Positions 11,301 to 20,949 of a stretch of DNA of 64,000 nucleotides are shown here, piece after piece (positions within the stretch are counted from its first letter, which is position 1; the number at the start of each line of letters is the position of its first letter). The stretch lies in the NCBI RefSeq assembly GCF_029867415.1, contig NC_081185.1, positions 118,399,987-118,463,986 on the forward strand, given 5' to 3'. The notes under the pieces were generated by a model. The model searched no databases, was not told the DNA's origin, and worked only from the letters and a program-made list of their open reading frames with translations. The stretch comes from Vicia villosa (Eukaryota > Streptophyta > Magnoliopsida > Fabales > Fabaceae). The translations under genes were made by a program, and so were the position numbers.

Positions 11301-11336
11301 CTGAAAAACATCAGTATGGATTTTTGCCCAGAATGA
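8241..11336 (+). CDS. pol: Pol polyprotein of sirevirus 1 (PR-IN-RT-RH)
   Basis: The frame is open from 8142 and its first ATG after that point is 8241 (context ACAACATGT), just upstream of the protease site [13 protein letters not shown], giving 1,031 residues. A GAG-pre-integrase HHCC-like region follows (WHRRLGHASL...CEACQKGK). The integrase triad is Asp200, Asp263 and Glu299 (D-D-35-E spacing). The reverse transcriptase has [11 protein letters not shown] and YVDD (10389-10400), and RNase H has DADYAGD and STTEAEYVAA. All catalytic residues are present with no stop. The frame is +1 to gag, so pol needs a frameshift, reinitiation at 8241, or a spliced RNA; the sequence does not decide which. 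The upstream neighbour is gag and the downstream one the env-position ORF. Confidence 0.92.
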   Translation: MSWYLDSGCSRHMTGRRSMFQDLVLKSGGEVKFGGDQKGKIIGSGTIKSGNSPSISNVLLVEGLTHNLLSISQLSDNGYDIIFNQESCKAVNQKDGSILFTGKRKNNIYKTDLQDLMSQKVTCLMSVSEEQWVWHRRLGHASLRKISQINKLNLVRGLPNLKFKSDALCEACQKGKFSKPAFKSKNVVSTSRPLELLHIDLFGPVKTASVRGKKYGLVIVDDYSRWTWVKFLKHKDETHSVFFDFCIQIQSEKECKIIKVRSDHGGEFENRSFEEFFKENGIAHDFSCPRTPQQNGVVERKNRTLQEMARTMINETNMAKHFWAEAINTAYYIQNRISIRPILNKTPYELWKNRKPNISYFHPFGCVCFILNTKDHLGKFDSKAQKCFLLGYSERSKGYRVYNTETLIVEESINIRFDDKLGSEKPKQFDNFADCDIDISEVVEPRSNASEAELLRRKESEDQVSASLEDLSISEEPSVRRSSRLISGHSEDVILGKKDDPIRTRAFLKNNADCQLGLVSLIEPTSVDHALEDPDWIIAMQEELNQFTRNDVWDLVPRPDGFNIIGTKWVFRNKLSEKGEVVRNKARLVAQGYSQQEGIDYTETFAPVARLESIRLLISFATQHNITLYQMDVKSAFLNGYIDEEVYVHQPPGFEDSMSPNHVFKLKKSLYGLKQAPRAWYERLSSFLLDNGFTRGKVDTTLFCKTFKRDILICQIYVDDIIFGTSNATLGKEFAESMQAEFEMSMMGELKYFLGIQINQTSEGTYVHQTKYVKELLKKFNLLDCKEAKTPMHPTCILGKDEVSKKVDQKLYRGMIGSLLYLTASRPDILFSVCLCARFQSDPRESHLTAVKRILRYLKGTTNVGLVYRKSKEYNLVGFCDADYAGDRIERKSTSGSCQFLGSHLISWYSKKQATIALSTTEAEYVAAAGCSTQMLWMKSQLEDYQIFESNIPIFCDNTSAICLSKNPILHSKAKHIEIKHHFIRDYVQKGVISLNFVDTDHQWADIFTKPLAEDRFKFILKNISMDFCPE

Positions 11337-11799
11337 GAAGATGAGAAGTTCTCATGTACGAGTATCTTCTGAAATGAATGTGGAACAATTTTTTTAATCA
11401 GAAGTTCTGATTGAAATCTTTTAGAAATTATGATTCGGTTATAACTAACGTTTCATTGTCTAAGTTGATTCAGAACCTCTTTTAAAGCAAAACAGCTGTA
11501 ACGTTTTATCTCGGGATGGTAAACCTGTCGTTACTATTCATAGATAAGCGCGCGTGCAGTTGAAGGGACGTCGACCATAGGTAACTGTGCTAGTCACCTC
11601 ATTTGTCTTTATTATCTCCCCTCACGTCACGTAACATTAAATGCTTTTCATCATTTTCTCTCTTTCAGTTTTTCTTTATATTCTTCAAACATTTTTGTTT
11701 CCCTCTCATATTTCTCTCTCTCTCTCTGCATTCAGTCTCTTTTTCGTCTCTCTCTCTTTTCATATCAAACCCTAGCTGTTCATTATCTGCAAATCCATC

Positions 11800-12195
11800 A
11801 TGAACTCCTCATCAAGCCCAGGAAACCATGGAAAAGATCAAAACAACAAAAGAAAAGCTGTTGAAACATCTCCTTCCAAACCCAAAAAGATAAAAATCAC
11901 CTATGATCCTCCCAAGGTGAATCCATTCGAAGCAATGTTATCTGGAAACTATTCTAGACGTGTGTTTCAACCTCCTGGTGAAAGCCCTCCATCATCTCCA
12001 ACTTCTTCCTCATCTTGTTTCCTTCTAGACTCAACTTCCTCTTCATCTAACCCTTCCTCTCCCTCAACCCATTCCGAAGAAATCTCTTCATCTTCACCCG
12101 CTGAGAATGTTGTCTCTGATAAAGATTGTGGAAGATCTGCATCAGAACCAAGTCTCCCTGACCCCTCGCCTGGAAGCCCAAGAAGCAGTCAGTGA
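11800..12195 (+). CDS. Ser/Pro-rich 131-aa ORF in the env position of sirevirus 1
   Basis: It starts at ATG 11800 after a C/T-rich leader (11640-11799) resembling a plant 5' UTR. The product has basic clusters KRK (17-19) and KPKKIK (27-32) that look like a bipartite nuclear signal. A Ser/Pro-rich low-complexity body of about 80 residues follows. No signal peptide or membrane segment is visible, so it does not look like a functional envelope protein. Sireviruses often carry an ORF of unknown function here; this may be a truncated remnant of one. The codons are open but no domain is recognised. Confidence 0.5.
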   Translation: MNSSSSPGNHGKDQNNKRKAVETSPSKPKKIKITYDPPKVNPFEAMLSGNYSRRVFQPPGESPPSSPTSSSSCFLLDSTSSSSNPSSPSTHSEEISSSSPAENVVSDKDCGRSASEPSLPDPSPGSPRSSQ

Positions 12196-13514
12196 TGCGT
12201 TTCACTCCTTCATGACATGCTGACACAGACGTTGTCTTAGCTAGGGTCTTAGGCTTTGGTCTTTGTAGTTTTCTTTTCCTTGTTGCATCTGCTTGTTAAA
12301 CATCTTCATGTAATATCTTTTGATAATCAATAAAAATGTTTCTTTGTTTTTACATTCCAGTGTTTTCATTTGTCGTTTTAATCATCTGAATCTTTTGAAA
12401 TATGCTTTTTGATGATATGACAAAAAAGGGGGAGAAGATAAATGATAAATGATTTGATTAATCTATCAGTTGCTGGGTAAAGCTCCCACACATTTACTAA
12501 CAAGAACTGCAAGTTCTATATGGTTTAAGTGTTTTGCAGGTATAAAGAAGTGAAGAAAATCTTCAAAGCAAACACAAGAAGCAAAACCATGGAAACTGAA
12601 GCAAGCTGAGTGCTGTCAAGCTTCAGAGATCAGAAGCAAGAAAGAAGAATGAATCAGAAGCACTGATAATAGAATTTGATCCATATTTGTCTATTTGCCT
12701 TGACAAAATTCTATTTGCTCTGATACATTATTTGCTCTGACACATTATTTTAGCCTATATGGCTCTGATACATATAATGTGTTCGAATATACATTTTATG
12801 TTCTGACTCGTTCATGCTGACTTTTGTCGTTTAGTTTTTGTTCTGTAACATTTCAGGATGTAGAGATGCTCTGATGATGCTCTGGTACATTCAACAATGT
12901 TCTGATACAAATCTAGCATGAAGTGATGTTGGTAGAAATTCAAAGCTCTGAAGCTATCCGAGGGAAGCAGAAATCAGAAGCTGCGAATGTTCTAAAGATC
13001 CAGAAAACTCAAGTTCTGAAGCTGTCCTAAATGGAAGCAGAAATCAGAAGCTGTGAATGTTCAGAAGATCAAAGAAATTCAAGTTCTGAAGCTGTCCTAG
13101 ATGGAAGCAGAAGTCAGAAGCTGTGAATGTTCAGAAGATCAAAGAAATTCAAGTTCTGAAGTTGTCCTAGATGGAAGCAGAAATCAGAAGCTGTGAGTGT
13201 TCTAGGGATCTAAGGAAATTCTAGTTCTGAAGCTGTCCTATGGAAGCAGAAGTCAGAAGCTATGAATTCTCTGAAGACAGAAGCTTATATGATCGTCTCT
13301 ACCGAAATAATCAGGGAAGTCTTTTATTAAAGTTCTTCGAGTATTTATTTCAGGGGGAGATTATTTATCTCAGGGGGAGATTGTTAATCTCAGGGGGAGA
13401 CATATTCATATGCTTATGCTATAGCTGTGTAATTTGTCTTTTGCCGTCTGTTCTTTCTGATCGCAAATTCATATCATTTATATATGTTTTTGTCATCATC
13501 AAAAAGGGGGAGAT
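12196..13514 (+). other. 3' non-coding region of sirevirus 1 with tandem repeats and polypurine tracts
   Basis: No gene. A purine tract AAAAAAGGGGGAGA lies at 12423-12436. Five imperfect tandem units of about 70 bp occupy about 12944-13270, each centred on TTCTGAAGCTGTCC and ATCAGAAGCTGTGAATG. Three copies of CAGGGGGAGA at 20-bp spacing start at 13351, 13371 and 13391. The priming tract AAAAAGGGGGAGA (13501-13513) abuts the LTR. Multiple purine tracts are a reported sirevirus feature. Confidence 0.8.
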
Positions 13515-14597
13515 TGTTAGAACAAGATTTGTTCTGATCAATTATCTTAGTTTTGATGATAACAATAATATGAATTTGTCTGGCAAGACATCAGAAGATG
13601 GTCGAAGCAGAATCAGAACATGGGTCTATGGAAGCATCAGAAGAACAAGAGAACAGAAGCACTGAAGTTCTGATGGTATCACGCTCAGAAGCACTTCAAG
13701 GTCAGAAGATCAGAAGATGCTATGCACCAAGCTGTTTGACTCTGATGATATTCAAACGTTGTATTCACAAACATCAGATCAGAAGAAAGTACAAGTGGCA
13801 AGCTACGCTGACTGACAAAAGGAACGTTAAAAGCTACTAAAGGCTACGTCAGTAGACACAGCGTGAACAAGGCTCGAGGTAGTTGACAAAAGCGTATAAC
13901 ATTAAATGCGATGCTGTACGGAACACGCAAAGCATTAAATGCATTCAACGGTCATCTTCTCCAACGCCTATAAATATGAAGTTCTGATGAGAAGCAAGGT
14001 TAACGATTCTGCACCAAAACAACTCATATTAAACTTGCTCAAACGCTGTTCAAATCTAAACTCAGAATCTTCATCTTCATCAAAGCTCACTACATTGCTG
14101 TTGTAATATATTAGTGAGATTAAGCTTAAACGATTAAGAGAAATATCACAGTTGTGATTATCGCTTTTAAGAAGCATTTGTAATACTCTTAGATTGATTA
14201 CATTAAGTTGTAAGGAACTAGAGTGATCGTGTGGATCAGAATACTCTAGGAAGTCTTAGAGGTTATCTAAGCAGGTTGTAACTAGAGTGATCGTGTGGAT
14301 CAGTAGACTCTAGAAAAGTCTTAGAGGGTATCTAAGCAGTTGTTCCTGGAGTGATCAGTGTGTGATCAGAAGACTCTGGAAGACTTAGTTGCTGACTAAG
14401 TGGAGAACCATTGTAATCCGTGCGATTAGTGGATTAAATCCTCAGTTGAGGTAAATCATCTCTGCGGGGGTGGACTGGAGTAGTTTAGTTAACAACGAAC
14501 CAGGATAAAAATAACTGTGCATTTTATTTTTATCTGTCAAGTTTTTAAAGCTACACTTATTCAAACCCCCCCTTTCTAAGTGTTTTTCTATCCTTCA
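13515..14597 (+). repeat. 3' LTR of sirevirus 1 (124-bp deletion)
   Basis: 1,083 bp. It matches the 5' LTR except that the bases corresponding to 5168-5291 are missing after ATGAATTT. The deletion removes part of U3 upstream of the TATA box (13969). The length difference is fully explained by this single event. Confidence 0.93.
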
Positions 14598-15215
14598 CAC
14601 TAATCCATACACAATCCATACATCAATTTAAAGCAAATTGAGCACACATATAATGTTCCTAAACATGTTTCTAACCATGGGTCATTCATACAACACATTG
14701 AACATAAACAAATCATAAAATTCAATTGATTTCACATAAAATGCTAGGGTTCATACATTTTCATGGAATTTCAAAGATTGAAGAGAATCACACAGACACA
14801 CACATTACCCAATCATATAAACTATAAGAACTTGGATTCTAACCCTTACCTCTAGCCCTTAATTCACCCTCTTCAAGAATCTACTTCCTCTTCTACTTTC
14901 TCCTCTTCTCTTCTCTATGCCTCTCTTCTCTTCTCTCTATCTTCCCAAAATTATGATAAATGACCTAACTTAGTTCTTACTATCTTTCTCTCTAATTTGG
15001 GCTTAACCCAATTATTACCCAATACCTTATTCCACTAATTAGGCCTAACAACTTATTATTTCATTAATAGCTCTATAAATCAAATAACACAAATACACAT
15101 ATAATTAAATACCCAATTAATCATTATACCACATAATAATTAATTAGAACAAATAATTAATAAAAACACCCAATAAGCTAATTAAATAAATATCTAATAA
15201 AATTGGGATGTTACA

Positions 15216-15831
15216 AGGCTCACTAGCAAGCATTGGAGTGGATTTTAAGGTATATAAATGGGTCTCTGAATAGTGTCCTAAATTACGGTGGAGTATTGGG
15301 TGAAGATAGTAAAGCAGTAATCAAAGGATATGTCGACTCTGATTATGCAGGTTGTATGGATTCAAGAAAATCTATTTTTGGATATGTTTTCACTATGTTC
15401 GGCACTGCCATTAGCTGGAAAGCAACACTTCAGAAGGTTGTTGCTTTATCAACCACTGAGGCGGAGTATATTGCTCTCACTGAAGCTGTGAAAGAAGCAT
15501 TGTGGCTTGATGATTTTGCCAAGGAGTTGAAACTTCAAGGTCGAGGTATCACTGTTAAATGTGGTATTCAAAGTGCAATACTCCTGTCGAATAATTCAGC
15601 CTATCATGAGCGCACTAAGAACATTGATGCGAGGCTACATTTCATTAGAGAAGTAATCGAGCATGGAGAAGTCCAAGTGCTAAATGTTTCGACTGAGGAC
15701 AATGTTGCTGATATGATCACCAAGACATTGCCAAGTTTGCAAGTTTTTCCACTGTATGCAGTTGATAAAGCTACATGAAGAAAGCTAGTTTGTTCCATTG
15801 ATGTTGTAGATTTAGGTCCAAGGTGGAGATT
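15216..15831 (+). pseudogene. 3' end of a Tork-like copia pol (RNase H) and 3' UTR, copy 1
   Basis: From about 15242 the frame reads WILRYINGSL, then DSDYAGCMDSRKS, LSTTEAEYIALTEAVKEALW and HFIREVIEHGEV, the RNase H end of a Ty1/copia polyprotein of the Tnt1/Tork type. It is cut at the left by the antisense LTR. About a dozen bases are missing between the KHW codons and WILRY, which shifts the frame there. A 1-bp insertion near 15737 (compare copy 2 near 19127) shifts the last codons and gives an early stop at 15776. A purine tract AAGGTGGAGATT precedes the LTR at 15832. Everything upstream of RNase H is gone. Confidence 0.85.
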
Positions 15832-16296
15832 TGTGAGATATTGGATCGAACTCTAGTATGATCGAAGGGTAACTGGTGTCAAAATGTGCATGTTGTAGTC
15901 GAAGATGGGTCTAGCATACAGGTGTCAAAGATGCTAGGGTTGTTAGCATGTTAGATTAGGTTTTAGTGTTTAAACCCTAATTTGTTAAGTTAGCTTGTTT
16001 ATTAAGTTAGCTTGTGTAATGAGCCTTGTGGAAAAAAGCCTATTAGTTAGTATATTAGGTTTTATTATAAATAGCATACTAGTCTCTCATCATTGCATAC
16101 TGCAAATCCTAATTTAGGGTGAAAGGGTTATTTGTTATTCTTGTAACTTGTAATCTTGTTTTAAAGTGAAAGGAAAAAATAACAGTTATAACCAATTATT
16201 GTGTCCTTCTTATTTTACCATCTTTTTCTAACCCCTGTGAGTTTCTTGTTGTTAAAAGAAACTGTTTATACTCTGTTTACGGTGTCGTTTTTCACA
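15832..16296 (+). repeat. 3' LTR of the Tork-like copia relic, copy 1
   Basis: 465 bp from TGTGAGATATTGGATCG to ...CGTTTTTCACA. It contains a TATA-like TTATTATAAATAGC near 16062-16075. It follows directly on the purine tract of the pol relic and is duplicated at 19225-19690. Confidence 0.8.
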
Positions 16297-16568
16297 ACAC
16301 AACCATAATTAATTATCATGAAAATTCCTTCCAAGAATTCAACTTCAAGAAGAAAAAAGTGAAATTTCGTGTGTGGACAAGTTATGTTATTTTAATTTGT
16401 TATTAAAAAATTGTTAGTATAATGAGGTAACTCAGAGCTATGAAACATTCATTATCATACTAACTCAAGTGATTAGTTATAGATTCAAACACATTTATGT
16501 TAGATATTTTTCTTATTAGATATTTTTGAATCTATTAAAAAAAATTGCTAATCTAATACTAATAATTG

Positions 16569-16681
<113 letters not shown>

Positions 16682-16763
16682 TTTGATTCGGTCATATTCT
16701 TTTAATAGTTGAGATTTTGGTGTCAAATTAGACTTTGACACCTTGATGTCATTTGATCCTATC

Positions 16764-17349
<586 letters not shown>

Positions 17350-17369
17350 ATATATATATATATATATAT

Positions 17370-18000
17370 TAGCAATTTTCGGTTCGGCTCGTTTTTGGTT
17401 TCACCAAAAAAATTTGCAAATCCAATCAAAACCAATCTATTTAATTTTAATTCGTTTGGATATCAAATTTTCTCAAAACCGAATCAAACCGGCCCGCGAA
17501 CACCCCTAATTATTATTCCATCTTTACTGTCATATGCCTCCTATGGAGCTTAATAGTTAATACCCGCAACGCTAAATTGTAGTCTATGTGAGGCAAAGAA
17601 ATGTGCTTTATACACTTGTATAAATATTCTAGTTCAAACAGAATTTTTTTGCAATGCTTATTTTATGGTGAATACTAAACAAACAAATCACCCAAAACTA
17701 GGACTTCAAAATCCTGGAAATCTTTGAGAGAGTATAGAAAGTAGAACTGAAGCATAATTTGTCATTATGATCTTGCTTTTATTACCACGCTTTCACCCAT
17801 TCTACAAAAGGACAAAAACAAAATAAAATAGTACTATCATAACACATCCAACCTCACTTTCGCTCCCATTTCTGAGTCTGCATTTTGTACACCTACACAA
17901 CCCTGCATCTTTCAGGCTCGGCTCTGCTCTGCTCTGCTCTTTAGTCTTGTCACAATCTTAACAGCTTGCAATTCTTGTCTTCATTCTCAACCATTAGCCT
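17370..18000. other. AT-rich spacer with a degenerate GGTTCGG/AAACCGAAT repeat, unit 1
   Basis: 17376-17520 carries CGGTTCGGCTCG...CCGAATCAAACCGGCCCGCG, a dispersed plant repeat type. The rest shows no coding region. The sequence ACGCTTTCA at 17787-17795 is intact here and is the empty-site counterpart of the MULE insertion in unit 2. A GCTCT-rich stretch (17920-17940) precedes the unidentified locus. Confidence 0.6.
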
Positions 18001-18660
18001 TAATTTTTTAATATAAATAAGAACAAGATGTGGATCTAAAATCACTTTAACTCACACATCTTCAGACGAACGGAAACAGAGTTGTGCTGGGTCGTACGGA
18101 CGAGCTCGGACTCGTGGCAGTAATGGTTGTTTCCGGAGCAACCGGCAAGAGGAGTGCGGCATCCGGTAGTATCTTTAGATTCTCCCTCTCTTTTTCTTTC
18201 TTTGTTTCTGTTATTTGTATTTTGGGTTTGAAAAGATGTGGTATTGATCCTATTAAGAGAGCTGGTGAGGCATTTTTGTTAATGGAAGGTTCTTTTGTTT
18301 ACAGTTTGTTGGCGTTACGCTTGTATCTGTAGCAATACAAAGTTCCAATGTTTAAGATCATATCAAGTTTTTTTATTGTCTGTCTCATTTTTTTGTTTAT
18401 TTTTTCTCTTCATGTTCTCTTTTAACCGAGATAATATTTTTTGACATTGTTGGTCCAAAACATCTACTTTGGCTCAACCAGTGTGATACTCGTGTATGGT
18501 GGGTGGATCACTTCCATACAAATCTGTAAATGGTATCATCCAGTGAAAAGAAGTGTTGTGCCAAATGGTGTGAATGGTTGGTCACTGACAAAACAGAGAA
18601 GGTATGTTTCTAGCCAACAATTTATGACTTCTATTTATCCATCCGTTTTTGAGTAATAAG
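18000..18660 (+). other. Unidentified duplicated locus, copy 1
   Basis: A short frame near 18084-18170 (reading DELGLVAVMVVSGATGKRSA) follows a leader-like TATAAATAAG stretch (18012). It runs into GGTAGTATC, a weak splice-donor candidate, and then T-rich sequence. TTTGTTTACAG at 18292-18302 could be an acceptor, and a second frame lies at 18441-18656. The layout is suggestive of a spliced plant gene start, but I do not recognise the product and the frames are short. Copy 2 is at 31975-32636 with a few changes, mostly silent or outside the frames. It could be a gene fragment, a non-coding RNA locus or a decayed element. Confidence 0.3.
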
Positions 18661-18840
18661 AGGTGTTGTATTTCAGAATAATGCCTTGGGTTTTAAAGAA
18701 TTCTTTCCAAAAAGTATTTAGCAATAGGGAGGATCTTGATCTAAAATGATAGATTTGAGAACTTCGTGAAGGCGAGAATCCACTAAGGCTAACATATATT
18801 TAGGGTTGCAAACATTAAACATATATCTGACACAGAAATG

Positions 18841-19224
18841 TATCAACCACTGAGGCGGAGTATATTGCTCTCACTGAAGCTGTGAAAGAAGCATTGTGGC
18901 TTGATGGTTTTACGAAGGAGTTGAAACTTCAAGGTCGAGGTATCACTATTAAATGTGATATTCAAAGTGCAATACTCCTGTCGAATAATTCAGCCTATCT
19001 TGAGCGAACTAAGAACATTGATGTGAGGCTACATTTCGTTAGAGAAGTAATCGAACGTGGAGAAGTCCAAATGCTAAATGTTTTGACTAAGGACAATGCT
19101 GCTGATATGATCACCAAGACATTGCCAAGTTGCAAGTTTTTCCACTGTATGCAGTTGATAAAGCTACATGAAGAAAGCTAGTTTGTTCCCTTGATGTTGT
19201 AGATTTAGGTCAAAGGTGGAGATT
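18841..19224 (+). pseudogene. RNase H end of the Tork-like copia relic, copy 2
   Basis: The duplicated fragment starts inside the motif STTEAEYIALTEAVKEALW and continues without frameshift to a natural-looking end (TLPSCKFFHCMQLIKLHEES, stop at 19179-19181). This shows that the frameshift in copy 1 arose after duplication. A purine tract follows and the LTR begins at 19225. It is only the last 113 codons or so and is not functional. Confidence 0.85.
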
Positions 19225-19690
19225 TGTGAGATATTGAATCGAACTCTAGTATGATCGAATGGGTAACTGGTGTCAAAATGTGCATGTTGTAGTCGAAGAT
19301 GGGTCTAGCATACTGGTGTCGAAGATGCTAAGGTTGTTAGCATGTTAGATTAGGTTTTAGTGTTTAAACCCTAATTTGTTAAGTTAGCTTGTTTATTAAG
19401 TTAGCTTGTGTAATGAGCCTTGTGGAAAAAAGCCTATTAGTTAGTATATTAGGTTTTATTATAAATAGCATACTAGTCTCTCATCATTGCATACTGCAAA
19501 TCCTAATTTAGGGTGAAAGCGTTATTTGTTATTCTTGTAACTTGTAATCTTGTTTTAAAGGGAAAGGAAATAATAACAGTTATAACCAATTATCGTGTCC
19601 TTCTTATTTTACCATCCTTTTCTAACCCTTGTGAGTTTCTTGTTGTTAAAAGAAACTGTTTATACTCTGTTTACGGTGGCGTTTTTCACA
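19225..19690 (+). repeat. 3' LTR of the Tork-like copia relic, copy 2
   Basis: 466 bp, TGTGAGATATTGAATCG to ...TTTTTCACA, the duplicate of 15832-16296 with scattered differences. After it, 19691-19965 is AT-rich with no gene, matching 16297-16572. Confidence 0.8.
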
Positions 19691-19961
19691 ACACAACCAT
19701 AATTAATTATCATGAAAATTCCTTCCAAGAATTCAACTTCAAGAAGAAAAAAGTGAAATTTCGTGTGTGGACAAGTTATGTTATTTTAATTTGTTATTAA
19801 AAAATTGTTAGTATAATGTGGTAACTCAGAGCTATGAAACATTCATTATTATACTAACTCAAGTGATTAGTTATAGATTCAAAAGCATTTATGTTAGATA
19901 TTTTTCTTATTAGATATTTTTGAATCTATTAAAAAAATTGCTAGTCTAATACTAATAATTG

Positions 19962-20392
<431 letters not shown>

Positions 20393-20397
<5 letters not shown>

Positions 20398-20863
20398 GTT
20401 TGCATCTACTGATCAATGTAACTCAAACCAACCCGTTGTTTTTCGGTTCGGCTCGGTTTGGGCTTTACCAAATTTTTTTGCAAATCCAATCAAAACCAAT
20501 CTATTTAATTTTAATTGGTTTGGATATCAGATTCTCTCAAAATCGAATCAAACCGGCCCGCGAACGCCCCTAGGTATTATTCCATCTTTACGGTCATATC
20601 CATCTTATGGAGCTTAAATCTTAATAGTTAATATCCGTCAATGCTAAATTGTAGTCTATGTGAGGCAAAGAAATGTGCTTTATATACTTGTATAAATATT
20701 CTAGTTCAAACAGAATTTTTTTGCAATGCTTATTTTATGGTGAATACTCTACTAAACAAACAAATCACCTAAAACTAGGACTTCAAAATCCTGGAAATCT
20801 TTGAGAGAGTATAGAAAGTAGAACTGAAGCATAATTTGTCATTATGATCTTGCTTTTATTACC
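20393..20863. other. Spacer of duplication unit 2 before the MULE
   Basis: No gene. It contains the degenerate TTCGGTTCGGCTCGG/CCGAATC-type repeat (20440-20575) and AT-rich sequence matching 17376-17786 of unit 1. Confidence 0.6.
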
Positions 20864-20949
20864 ACGCTTTCAGAATTTTTTATGCATGTACCATGTTTTT
20901 GCAAGTTAATACCTGTGGACCTCCGATTTTTTCAATACCGGGCCATACC

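Larger units (their letters stand above)
5105..14597 (+). mobile_element. Sirevirus 1: full-length Ty1/copia (SIRE/Maximus lineage) retrotransposon
   Basis: A complete element of 9,493 bp flanked by the 5-bp duplication CACTA (5100-5104 and 14598-14602). The order is 5' LTR, tRNA-Met type primer site, gag, pol (protease, integrase, reverse transcriptase, RNase H), a 131-codon ORF in the env position, repeated polypurine tracts and 3' LTR. The LTRs appear identical apart from a 124-bp deletion in the 3' copy, so insertion was recent. Gag and pol are free of stops. The long region after pol and the repeated purine tracts are typical of sireviruses. It landed in an older antisense LTR. Confidence 0.93.
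3597..15215 (-). repeat. Antisense LTR, probably Ty3/gypsy, interrupted by sirevirus 1
   Basis: Two pieces, 3597-5104 and 14598-15215, join across the inserted sirevirus and its CACTA duplication. On the minus strand the right piece begins at 15215 with TGTAACATCCCAATTTTATT, a terminus common in legume chromovirus LTRs. An AG-rich leader-like stretch follows (14880-14980 on the plus strand). The left piece contains a cluster of GTCGAC motifs (4850-5045). No internal gag or pol of this element is in the window, so the superfamily is inferred from the terminus only. The left boundary abuts the Ogre-like LTR at 3596 and is probably truncated by it. The open frames at 3875-4653 look incidental: they show no recognisable domain. 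Confidence 0.5.
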
